NCBI GenBank assembly: GCA_015062605.1
Contig: SUUI01000016.1
Span: forward strand, 1-43,610
Direction: 5' to 3'
Source: Eggerthellaceae bacterium
GTDB taxonomy: Bacteria > Actinomycetota > Coriobacteriia > Coriobacteriales > Eggerthellaceae
DNA length: 43,610 bases
The notes below the pieces were generated by a model. That model was given only the letters and a program-made list of their open reading frames with translations, was not told where the DNA came from and made no database searches. Within the stretch, counting starts at the first letter, position 1. Each line of letters opens with the position of its first letter. Below are positions 34,720-41,018 of the stretch, piece by piece. The position numbers and the translations under genes are program-made.

Positions 34720-34740
34720 GAATCCGGGTCGTGGTTGTCC
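34704..34740 (+). repeat. Array repeat R6 (variant)
   Basis: 37 nt: GCAACCGAG, TGGGTAGGAA, then CCGGGTCGTGG. It has GTG where the canonical copies have ATG and shares GGTCGTGGT with R7. Confidence 0.8.
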
Positions 34741-34750
34741 CTAATTGCTC

Positions 34751-34774
34751 GGGACCTGGCGAAAGCCAGGTCCC
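34751..34774 (+). terminator. Terminator after repeat R6
   Basis: GGGACCTGGC-GAAA-GCCAGGTCCC: 10-bp stem with a GNRA loop, followed by AGTTTCG. It ends the first half of the array. Confidence 0.7.
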
Positions 34775-34806
34775 AGTTTCGTCCAAGACTGAATAACAAC
34801 CTCTAT

Positions 34807-34835
34807 TTGACACGCGGTGTCCCATCTTGTGTACA
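34807..34835 (+). promoter_or_regulatory. Promoter of the 34891 gene
   Basis: -35 TTGACA (34807-34812), 17-nt spacer, weak -10 TGTACA (34830-34835). Confidence 0.55.
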
Positions 34836-34890
34836 TACTTGCCGTTCGAGCCGTGCGAGAATCTTCCTATAACGGAAACGGGAGGACGAG

Positions 34891-35676
34891 ATGAGCCAGT
34901 GCTACGAGTGGACGAATTTCGACAAGCGGGAGCGCCTGGACAACGTATGGCAATGCGGGCTGAAGCTATGGGAGAGCGACTTCACCGGATGCGGTCAGAA
35001 CAATGCGGTACTCACCCTGCTCTCCGGCCGCTGGTCCGGGGACAGGCTCGTATGGTTTGGATGCGAGGGGCTCGGCTACATCAAGAACGACACCCCTTTC
35101 AAGGACCTCCTGCTCTCGATCGACTTCGAGGAAGAGTACTACACGTACGCCGACATCACGGGACTCTTCCCAGACGCCGCGGGTAAGCTCGGCGTCGACT
35201 GGTCGGGCGACGACGGAGGAAGAGACGTGCTCTACACGGGGCCGTTCGACACGGAGGTTCAATGGCTCCGGTATGTGGTCAACCTGGACAAAAAGCAGTT
35301 CATCGACCGCGAGAGAACGGCGGTGCACCTGGTCGTGCCAGGCGAGGTGTGGCGCGACGACCTGTTCCCCGTCCTGTCCGTCCCCTTCGACTGGGACCCC
35401 AAGACCAGCTACCTGGGCATGTGGTTCGGGGACCGGCTCACGGCGACGAACGTGCGCCCGCCGGAGGAATACGAGGACCTCTCGTATCTGAAATCGGAAC
35501 GGTCGGTAACAACCGGGCTCTCGAACGAGGAGATACTCGCGTATGTCAGCGAAGGCGCGCCTGAGGTCACAGAAGACCCCTCGACGCCCTATCGCGATAC
35601 TGCTTGGTATAAGTATGCGAACAAACGGCTAGACGAACTGATCGGATTGGATTTCTCAGGAGTAATCGTTAGTTAA
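34891..35676 (+). CDS. Uncharacterised 261-residue cassette protein I
   Basis: Starts MSQCYEWTNFDKRERLDNVW at ATG 34891 after GGAGGACG. Acidic, rich in Trp and Tyr, soluble. It contains LLSGRWSGDRLVWFGCEGLG and a run of beta strands. The opening W-T/V-N-x-D-K-(R/K) pattern resembles a widespread family of cytosolic proteins of unknown function; this is from memory. Its GC content looks higher than the other cassettes, it has its own promoter, and it is flanked by the matching variant repeats R6 and R7, so it probably arrived as a separate module. Confidence 0.7.
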   Translation: MSQCYEWTNFDKRERLDNVWQCGLKLWESDFTGCGQNNAVLTLLSGRWSGDRLVWFGCEGLGYIKNDTPFKDLLLSIDFEEEYYTYADITGLFPDAAGKLGVDWSGDDGGRDVLYTGPFDTEVQWLRYVVNLDKKQFIDRERTAVHLVVPGEVWRDDLFPVLSVPFDWDPKTSYLGMWFGDRLTATNVRPPEEYEDLSYLKSERSVTTGLSNEEILAYVSEGAPEVTEDPSTPYRDTAWYKYANKRLDELIGLDFSGVIVS

Positions 35677-35706
35677 AGTGGGCAATCGGTGCTCGACCTC
35701 TTCAAA

Positions 35707-35742
35707 GTAACCAACCGGGTGAAAAACTAGGTCGTGGTCGCC
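35707..35742 (+). repeat. Array repeat R7 (variant)
   Basis: GTAACCAACCGGGTGA, then ACTAGGTCGTGGTCGCC. TGA replaces TAG, and GTG replaces ATG. Confidence 0.8.
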
Positions 35743-35772
35743 ATGGTTATACAGACGAAACGGAAGAATAGA

Positions 35773-35946
35773 ATGGCCTGGAAGAACGATCGGCAGAGAA
35801 AGGCTCTTGCCGAAAAGCTTAATCACCCAGAACGCAGGGTGATCTGCCCGACATGCTCCGATGAGCTGCACTACGAAAAAGTAGGCAATTCATCTATCGC
35901 CGAGTGCAGAAAATGTAAAGTGTTCGCCGGAGCTCGAGGATTGTAG
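35773..35946 (+). CDS. Small zinc-ribbon cassette protein J
   Basis: 57 residues from ATG 35773 (GGAAG 6 nt upstream); a longer form could start at the GTG in R7 (35734). CPTCSDELHYEK and CRKCKVFAG form a two-knuckle zinc ribbon after a basic N-terminal helix (NDRQRKALAEKLNHPERRV). Unlike the other cassette proteins it is basic and could bind nucleic acid. No partner is evident. Confidence 0.6.
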   Translation: MAWKNDRQRKALAEKLNHPERRVICPTCSDELHYEKVGNSSIAECRKCKVFAGARGL

Positions 35947-35956
35947 TTCTATTTAG

Positions 35957-35992
35957 GCAACCAAGCGGGTAGGAACCTAGACCATGGGTACC
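35957..35992 (+). repeat. Array repeat R8
   Basis: Near-canonical copy with CCTAGACC instead of CTTAGGCC. Confidence 0.9.
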
Positions 35993-36041
35993 ATTGGCTG
36001 GAACAATCTGATTCTGGAATGCATGAGTTCAGGTGGAAACG

Positions 36042-36245
36042 ATGGAGAGAGACGTAAAAGGGAAAAAGGTTCGCTATATCGGCGATTATTACAAGGTGAC
36101 CTTCGAGAAGGGTAAAACCTATGATCTCTTAGGTATCGAGCCTGCTCCATGGGGTGAGGGCTACCGTGTTTATTCCCCCAATGTTGAGGACGATGGTGTT
36201 TTCCCTTTCTCTGAATTTGAAATTGTTGAGCAACCAAGCGGGTAG
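36042..36245 (+). CDS. Small cassette protein K
   Basis: 67 residues: VKGKKVRYIGDYYKVTFEKG, KTYDLLGIEPAPWGEGYRVY, then DDGVFPFSEFEIVE. The order (V-R-Y-I-G, F-x-x-G-K-x-Y, L-G-I-E, F-x-x-x-x-F-E-I-V) matches small SH3-like proteins seen beside polymorphic toxins and on mobile elements; probable immunity-type protein, not verified. AGGTGG lies 5 nt before ATG 36042. Its last four residues (QPSG) and stop come from repeat R9. Confidence 0.7.
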   Translation: MERDVKGKKVRYIGDYYKVTFEKGKTYDLLGIEPAPWGEGYRVYSPNVEDDGVFPFSEFEIVEQPSG

Positions 36246-36265
36246 GAACTTAGGCCATGGGTACC
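36230..36265 (+). repeat. Array repeat R9
   Basis: Canonical copy that encodes the QPSG-stop end of cassette protein K. Confidence 0.92.
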
Positions 36266-36326
36266 TCAATTACGGCTTCAATAATTATGTCGTAATCGAC
36301 GTTGAGCCGCTTGAATAGGATCTGCG

Positions 36327-36674
36327 ATGGAATATGCGAACGAACATGAGTTAAAAGAAGAACTCGAAAGGGTTCTCCGTGAGTTTTACTATGACGATGA
36401 TTTCGTTTATGGGACGATAAAACGAGCGCGAACTCCAGATAATTGGCTTACAATGCTTGATTTCGTTGACAAGGCAAAAGAAGCCGGAGATGTATTAACG
36501 CAAGACGATTTAATAGCATTGTCGATTGTCTTAAAGAAAAGGCTAAACGGACGGGACAATCAAGCCGTTGATAATCAAAGCAACCAACATGTTGAGAATT
36601 TAGGTCCTTGGAAACCAAAATTAAAGGAAAGCAAGGACGATCTCGAAAGGCTACTAAGTGAGTACTCCAATTAG
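36327..36674 (+). CDS. Cassette protein L, reads through repeat R10
   Basis: 115 residues from ATG 36327 (AGGAT upstream). Residues 1-80 look like a complete helical domain: TPDNWLTMLDFVDKAKEAGD, LTQDDLIALSIVLKKRL, a pattern I associate with small proteins near toxins. From residue 85 the frame runs through repeat R10 in its open frame (SNQHVENLGPWKP) and continues to a stop at 36672, so the last 30 residues are repeat-derived or a fusion of old and new sequence. It overlaps the next gene by 17 nt. Confidence 0.65.
   Translation: MEYANEHELKEELERVLREFYYDDDFVYGTIKRARTPDNWLTMLDFVDKAKEAGDVLTQDDLIALSIVLKKRLNGRDNQAVDNQSNQHVENLGPWKPKLKESKDDLERLLSEYSN
36580..36616 (+). repeat. Array repeat R10 (variant, within a gene)
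   Basis: 37 nt: GCAACCAACATGTTGAGAAT, then TTAGGTCCTTGGAAACC. Very similar to R11. It lies inside the coding frame of cassette gene L. Confidence 0.8.
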
Positions 36675-36879
36675 AATACGCAAGTGCGAGGATGTTTCCT
36701 GGATCGGGAAACCAATGACTTGTGTACTCTTGGACAAGCCTCGAGAAAAAAGCATATGGGAGAAAGTGCTTATAGACGGTAAGCAATACGCTCCTCATTT
36801 CCCAATGCCAGATAATGGTTCGGCTTTTTATCTCGATGGGCTCCATGATCTTACCGGGTGTACGGTGAGTTTCGAATGA
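36658..36879 (+). CDS. Small cassette protein M (probable third member of the 32431/34483 family)
   Basis: 73 residues from a GTG at 36658 that overlaps gene L by 17 nt. VLIDGKQYAPHFPMPDNG and LHDLTGCTVSFE can be aligned with the INGxxFxAxP and FFIGxxV parts of cassette proteins B and H, though more distantly. Beta-rich, cytosolic. A terminator and repeat R11 follow. Confidence 0.6.
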   Translation: MSTPIRIRKCEDVSWIGKPMTCVLLDKPREKSIWEKVLIDGKQYAPHFPMPDNGSAFYLDGLHDLTGCTVSFE

Positions 36880-36888
36880 GCAGAGCTA

Positions 36889-36913
36889 GCCGCCTCCGGG
36901 CGGCTTTTCTTTT
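36889..36913 (+). terminator. Terminator at the end of the cassette array
   Basis: GCCGCC-TCCG-GGCGGC followed by TTTTCTTTT. Best terminator in the array, and the same stem as at 32941. Confidence 0.85.
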
Positions 36914-36916
36914 GAA

Positions 36917-36953
36917 GCAATCGACATGTTGAGAATTAAGGTCCTTGGAAACC
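36917..36953 (+). repeat. Array repeat R11 (variant, last copy)
   Basis: 37 nt: GCAATCGACATGTTGAGAAT, then TAAGGTCCTTGGAAACC. Only three or four differences from R10. Confidence 0.8.
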
Positions 36954-37170
36954 AGAAGGCCCAGACTCCCTATCCAGAGCGCCCAGGCCTTCTAGAGATG
37001 CGGTTATACCACGCCCTCTAGGTCCTAGGCACTAGAAGAAGCATGTATCTAAGTCGTCAGAACCGTAAAACCGCAGGTCAGCGGCTTGTTCTAAGGCGAT
37101 TTAAGACCCTTTTTCGCTTTCGGATGACATGGTAGTCATTCTTTGAAACGTTTTTCGAACAATAAGGCAA
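36954..37170. other. Non-coding stretch between the array and the mobilisation genes
   Basis: No gene seen. Contains an 8-bp inverted repeat AGAAGGCC...GGCCTTCT just after R11 and some TAGG-containing sequence that may be the remains of further repeats, too decayed to call. Confidence 0.4.
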
Positions 37171-37206
37171 GAACAAGGGGCGGGTCTTCAGACCCGCCCC
37201 TTGTTC
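37171..37206. terminator. Strong bidirectional hairpin separating array and mobilisation operon
   Basis: 17-bp perfect stem around a 2-nt loop (GAACAAGGGGCGGGTCT and its complement), 22 nt past the stop of the 37228 gene. T-rich sequence follows on both strands, though not a long T run. Confidence 0.8.
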
Positions 37207-37227
37207 CTCTCGAATTCTGACTCGAAA

Positions 37228-37899
37228 TCATTCGACGAGGACGATTCTCGCCTCACCTGTGATGATGGGCTTTATGATTGAACAGGACGCCACCGACGTC
37301 ACTACCGAAAGCGCCAATACAACGATGAGCACGATGCGCATAACCGGCCCGAAGGTGTTCATCTTGGCTGCTTCAAGCGTATCGGAAATCTTCGCGGAAA
37401 CCCTCTCCATCCGGTCTTTGTTGAGATCAATTGCCTTGTCAAACTTCTCCGAGGCGTCGTTTAATCGTTCGCTTGATGCGCAATTCGCCTTCTCAACGGA
37501 TCTCTGGACATTGCTCTCGACTGCTTTCCTCACAGTGATTTCAATAGCATCGACGACCTGCTTTGAGATATCGTCTGCCATTGCCTTTGCGCCATACACT
37601 TCTGCACCGATGTTCTTCGAGATTACCTCAGCTTTTTTGCAGTAGTTCTCTATCACCTCTTCGGCATACGAAACGCTAAGCGCTGCGTCCTTGATGTCCT
37701 TTTGCGTCTCGGACATCTTCTGGATGTACTTGCTCATCCCCTTGTTCTGCGCTGCGATGTTAGCCGCGTTCTCGCGGATTGCGTTCGCAATGCGCGCCTC
37801 GATGGGCGTTCCCAGCCCATACCGCGTCTCGTTTATCAGCTCCTCGGCCTCCTCGGTGTGGAGCTCTATCATTTCCGATGGTCCGACTCTCTTCGCCAT
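37228..37899 (-). CDS. Coiled-coil membrane protein of the mobilisation operon
   Basis: 223 residues. A long helical region (residues 10-185, e.g. VVDAIEITVRKAVESNVQRS) is followed by one membrane helix near the C-terminus (PVMRIVLIVVLALSVVTSVA), so the coiled coil faces the cytosol. Third gene after mobC-like and relaxase genes; proteins of this layout often accompany relaxases and may couple the relaxosome to the membrane. ATG 37899 follows GGAGGAAAG; an ATG at 37914 overlaps the relaxase stop but has no ribosome binding site. Confidence 0.7.
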   Translation of the reverse strand: MAKRVGPSEMIELHTEEAEELINETRYGLGTPIEARIANAIRENAANIAAQNKGMSKYIQKMSETQKDIKDAALSVSYAEEVIENYCKKAEVISKNIGAEVYGAKAMADDISKQVVDAIEITVRKAVESNVQRSVEKANCASSERLNDASEKFDKAIDLNKDRMERVSAKISDTLEAAKMNTFGPVMRIVLIVVLALSVVTSVASCSIIKPIITGEARIVLVE

Positions 37900-37910
37900 C
37901 TTTCCTCCTA

Positions 37911-39038
37911 TCATCTTTCGTGACGGGGTCCCTCGTGCTTCAGCTCGCGCTCTTGTCGCAAACCTTCGGGCCCCCTGCTAATCTCCGGTAAAATCTTCCC
38001 GCGATTCAGCGCATGCGCTTGCTTCTCTTCCGCACGCTTGGGCGTCCTCTCCTTTGCTCGTTGCGGCTTACCCCTTTCCTGCTTGCGCGAGATCGCCTTG
38101 TCCCTCCGCATCTCCGCGACGAGCTCGTTCCGCCTGGCATCACCTTGGCCTTCCAGGCGCCCCCGCTCGATCTCGCGCCTGAGCTCGGTGGCGAGCCTCT
38201 TCTCGCGGATGCGCTCCTTGCCCCTCTGGTCGACCTTGAGCGAATCGGCGAAGACCCGCGAGAGCTCCTTCGCCGAGAGAGATCGGTCGAGGCGATCGGC
38301 GCGCACGGCATGGTCGCGGTTGTCGCGATCCACGAGATAGATGCGGTTCTTCCTGACCTCCATGTCGATGTCGGCCATGCGGAGGCACCCTTGGAACTCC
38401 CTCAAGGTTCCGGATTGCTCCCTCGCCTGTAGCGCCATGTCCCTCATGACGGCCTTCCACCCGTCCGCACCGCGGATCTCCATCTGGCGCTCGGCGTGCG
38501 TCATGCGGCGCTCCTGATGGCTCCGCAGGCGCTCGCCGACGCGGTAGTCCTCGATGCGGGAGAGACCCATCCTGCCGGCGATCTCCTGGGCGCTGTTGTG
38601 CAGCTCGCGGACGCGCTCGTTGGACACGTTCATCTTCCGGCCGCGCTCGAGATCTATCGAGTTCACGATCACGTGCGCGTGGACGATGCCATCCTCGCCG
38701 TGCTGCGCCCTTCCCCTGTTGTCGTCATGGAGCACGATGACGACCTCGTTCTCGGGGAAGTTGCGCTCCGCCCACTTCCAGGCGAGCTCCCTCATTTGGA
38801 CGGCCGTTGCGCGGTCGCCCTCCGAGGGGCTTATGACGTACTCCCTGTACGTCACGTCCCCGCGCAGCGCGTACGATGCGCGGCTCGCGTCGAGCTCCTT
38901 ATCCCAGGAGTCGGGTCTCACCACGTTGATCGTGTCCCGACAGATGTGCCGGCAATCCCTCTCGAGGTAAGCCCGCCTCTCGCGGCAGGATGCGTGGTGG
39001 CCTCCCTTGTGGAAGGTCTGCGCCTTAACGATCGGCAT
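37911..39038 (-). CDS. MobP-type relaxase (relaxase/mobilisation nuclease domain)
   Basis: 375 residues starting MPIVKAQTFHKGGHHASCRE at ATG 39038 (GGAGGGGG upstream). The HUH motif is VHAHVIVNSIDLERGRKM; upstream it has the YREYVISPSEGD strand and the WAERNFPENEVVIVLHDDN segment of Pfam Relaxase proteins. The C-terminal 150 residues are very basic and helical. It would nick at oriT and lead the strand during mobilisation. The gene overlaps the mobC-like gene by 14 nt. Base composition is much more GC-rich than the cassette array. Confidence 0.88.
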   Translation of the reverse strand: MPIVKAQTFHKGGHHASCRERRAYLERDCRHICRDTINVVRPDSWDKELDASRASYALRGDVTYREYVISPSEGDRATAVQMRELAWKWAERNFPENEVVIVLHDDNRGRAQHGEDGIVHAHVIVNSIDLERGRKMNVSNERVRELHNSAQEIAGRMGLSRIEDYRVGERLRSHQERRMTHAERQMEIRGADGWKAVMRDMALQAREQSGTLREFQGCLRMADIDMEVRKNRIYLVDRDNRDHAVRADRLDRSLSAKELSRVFADSLKVDQRGKERIREKRLATELRREIERGRLEGQGDARRNELVAEMRRDKAISRKQERGKPQRAKERTPKRAEEKQAHALNRGKILPEISRGPEGLRQERELKHEGPRHER

Positions 39039-39369
39039 GGCGGCCCCCTCCGAGCGCACCAATCACCGCATCGACGATGCGGGCGTTGGCCGCGGCGATA
39101 TCGGCCAGCGCCCCCTCATCAGCGCGCGTGAACTTGCCGACGTTGGCCGCATGCGCGATCTGGTTGAGGTTCACGCCCTGCCGCTTGAGCTCGCGCAGCA
39201 TCCGCCCGAGCACGTCCCTCTCCGCCGTGAAGACGTGCCCTGGGTCGGATATGAGCGCGCGCACGTACTCGCTCTCCGTGACTTCCGCCTCCGCCGCGAA
39301 GGCGGAGAGCTTGGCCGCCTCCCCGGCGGTCAGGCGGAAGTTCTTGCGGACGTCGTGCGGCGCGCTCAT
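39025..39369 (-). CDS. MobC-like relaxosome protein
   Basis: 114 residues from ATG 39369 (GGGGAGGCGCGG upstream). KNFRLTAGEAAKLSAFAAEA looks like a ribbon-helix-helix N-terminus, and RELKRQGVNLNQIAHAANVG is the conserved MobC core (L-x-x-x-G-x-N-L-N-Q-I-A-x-x-x-N). MobC-type proteins bind oriT and help the relaxase open the DNA. It directly follows the candidate oriT. Confidence 0.85.
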   Translation of the reverse strand: MSAPHDVRKNFRLTAGEAAKLSAFAAEAEVTESEYVRALISDPGHVFTAERDVLGRMLRELKRQGVNLNQIAHAANVGKFTRADEGALADIAAANARIVDAVIGALGGGRHADR

Positions 39370-39414
39370 CCGCGCCTCCCCGAAAAGGGGAGCGCGCCGG
39401 GCCCCGGAGGGAAC

Positions 39415-39720
39415 CCACATGCCGAAGGCATGCGGTAGTCCCGCCGGGGAGTGCGGGGTGCAGGGGCGGCGGCCCCTGCCAAGGGGAAACGGACGAGCCG
39501 AAGCGACGTACGTTTCCGTTCCTTGCCCCGATTGGGCATCGTGACTACATAGGGAAATCGGGGTGAGCGCATCATGCGCGCCGAACGCGATGAACGCGCC
39601 CTATGGAAGCGTTCAAAGAGCGCGGATGTGCGCATGATGCGCGAGAGCCGACAGGCGCGCGAGAGGCCGCGAGGCGGCATCTCGCGAGATGTCGGCGGGG
39701 CGACCGCAGATGAACCGCAG
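39415..39720. other. Candidate oriT region
   Basis: Non-coding, GC-rich, directly upstream of the mobC-like gene. It has several inverted repeats: CATGCC-GAA-GGCATG, GCAGGGGC-GGCG-GCCCCTGC, GGAAACG...CGTTTCC, and GCGCATCATGCGC...GCGCATGATGCGC about 65 nt apart. Location and structure fit an origin of transfer; the nic site is not recognised. Confidence 0.55.
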
Positions 39721-39765
39721 CCCCCTATGATGTTTACGACCTTGACCTCCGACATCTGGATCACC

Positions 39766-40650
39766 CTACTCGAACAGATGGAGCTCGGGAGTGTAGGTCA
39801 TCTCCAAATCGATGCCTGAAGCGCCGTTGCGATTCTTCTTGAGATGCCCCGTTACCGGTCTGACGCGACGACCCTGCAGTGACGACTCGGTCTCCAGATG
39901 CAGGTAGATGTCAGCAGCATGGAGGATATGCGCCGACCCGCGAGGCTCGTTTTGCTGTGAAAGCGACGTTAGAGCAATGATGGGAACATGCTCGGTATGC
40001 GCCAGTGAGGCAAGCTGCTTTGCCACGTGGTCAAGCAATTCCACAGTCGACGAGCCATCGAGCTTTGAGCTGCGGAGCTGCTGAAGGTAGTCGACGACCA
40101 AGGCGCATTCGACCCCGTTTCGGCGATAGCTGGAAATCAGCTCTCGGAGCCCTTCGATGGTGAACGAGTAGTCGTTCGTGCCATTGAGGGTTGTGTCGTC
40201 TGCGATGCACAGGTTCGAAGCTATTGCAGCGAACCTAGATTTCGTGCAGGAGATGAACACCTCGTCGTCATGCCTGCGCTCGCACAGGCGCTCCTCTGTA
40301 AGGCGTACATCCTTTTGAACCTGATTCGCGAAGCTCAAGAAGGCTCTGAGAAAGATCTGGTCGGGGGCCAGCTCCCCCGTCAGGTAGATTACCTTCCTGG
40401 TTTTTGCAAGGTTGACGGAGATGTCGCATGCCAAATCGGTTTTACCGACGCCGGATCTGGCACCGACGATCATGAGCTCGGAGGCGATGCCCCCTTGGGT
40501 TGCTGCATCGAGCGTCGGCACGCCCGTGCTGCATTTGGGACGACGCTCATCGATGACGCGATCGAGATTCTTGATCATCGATAAGCAGGAGTGTAATCCG
40601 TCGTCGTCCAACGCCCACGAACGGGCGTCGTCGTATACGCACTGCTCCAT
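39766..40650 (-). CDS. DnaB-type RecA-fold ATPase / helicase-like protein
   Basis: 294 residues. Walker A GARSGVGKTDLACDI, then VIYLTGELAPDQIFLR (the DnaB SLEM/GEL motif region), Walker B CALVVDYLQQL, ALTSLSQQNEPRGSAHILHA (DnaB H4-like) and VTGHLKKNRNGASGIDL. It lacks the DnaB N-terminal domain and is shorter than a replicative helicase. Such proteins occur on plasmids and mobile elements as replication helicases, which may mean that the excised circle can replicate. ATG 40650 is preceded by AAAGGG. Confidence 0.85.
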   Translation of the reverse strand: MEQCVYDDARSWALDDDGLHSCLSMIKNLDRVIDERRPKCSTGVPTLDAATQGGIASELMIVGARSGVGKTDLACDISVNLAKTRKVIYLTGELAPDQIFLRAFLSFANQVQKDVRLTEERLCERRHDDEVFISCTKSRFAAIASNLCIADDTTLNGTNDYSFTIEGLRELISSYRRNGVECALVVDYLQQLRSSKLDGSSTVELLDHVAKQLASLAHTEHVPIIALTSLSQQNEPRGSAHILHAADIYLHLETESSLQGRRVRPVTGHLKKNRNGASGIDLEMTYTPELHLFE

Positions 40651-40682
40651 AGCAATACACCCTTTCTTCTTTCCAATTGTCG

Positions 40683-40797
40683 AAGGGTGCGTTAAACTAT
40701 GGTTTGCTCTGAGTTTTCGCACCCTTGCGAAGACTTACCTGTCGCTGATTTGTTGCCGCAAATCAGCGACTTTCTTTTTTACCGGATGACCATCCGG
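40683..40797 (+). ncRNA. Structured leader / candidate antisense RNA next to the helicase gene
   Basis: Three inverted repeats in 115 bp: AAGGGTGCG...CGCACCCTT (40683-40726), GTCGCTGATTTG-TTGCCG-CAAATCAGCGAC (40741-40770) directly followed by TTTCTTTTTT on the plus strand, and CCGGATG-ac-CATCCGG (40782-40797). The plus-strand T-tract means a transcript running opposite to the helicase gene would end here, as in plasmid copy-control countertranscripts. No promoter is certain. Confidence 0.4.
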
Positions 40798-40798
40798 C

Positions 40799-41002
40799 CT
40801 AACTTGCAGCGCGTACACCCGCTTCGGTCGAAAGACTCTTCAGGAGTTTGAACAAATCGGTTTCGAAAACGTATTTACGGCTTCCGATCCTCACCACTGC
40901 GTTCGTCGACTCCATCAAGGCGTATGCCGTCTTCGAGCAAAGACCCGTGCATTCGACAACGTCCTCGACGCTCAGCAACCTATCGTTGCAAATAGCCCTC
41001 AC
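40799..41002 (-). CDS. Small helix-turn-helix protein, possible excisionase
   Basis: 67 residues from GTG 41002, which has the strong site GGAGGGAGGTGAAGG upstream. LLSVEDVVECTGLCSKTAYA is a MerR/Xis-type helix-turn-helix, followed by VVRIGSRKYVFETDLFKLLK, the wing and last helix of excisionase-like (HTH_17) proteins. Size and position, two genes from the integrase, fit Xis. It could also control the helicase gene downstream. Confidence 0.75.
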   Translation of the reverse strand: MRAICNDRLLSVEDVVECTGLCSKTAYALMESTNAVVRIGSRKYVFETDLFKLLKSLSTEAGVRAAS

Positions 41003-41018
41003 GACCTTCACCTCCCTC

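Noticed and set aside
32406-36953. CRISPR array
   Set aside because: Repeats are about 36 bp, but spacing varies from about 220 to 970 bp, the spacers carry genes, and there are no cas genes.
32406-36953. Classical integron with attC sites
   Set aside because: The repeats have no RYYYAAC/GTTRRRY core pair and no large imperfect palindrome, and the only tyrosine recombinase is the element's own integrase far from the array. Only the layout is integron-like.
32406-36953. Repeat as a conserved RNA hairpin
   Set aside because: Possible pairings (GGTA with TACC, CCAAG with CTTAGG) are broken by uncompensated changes in R2, R3, R4 and R8.
38496-39131. Plus-strand open frames opposite the relaxase
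   Set aside because: GC-rich coding DNA gives long antisense frames; the minus strand has the HUH motif and overlapping operon structure.
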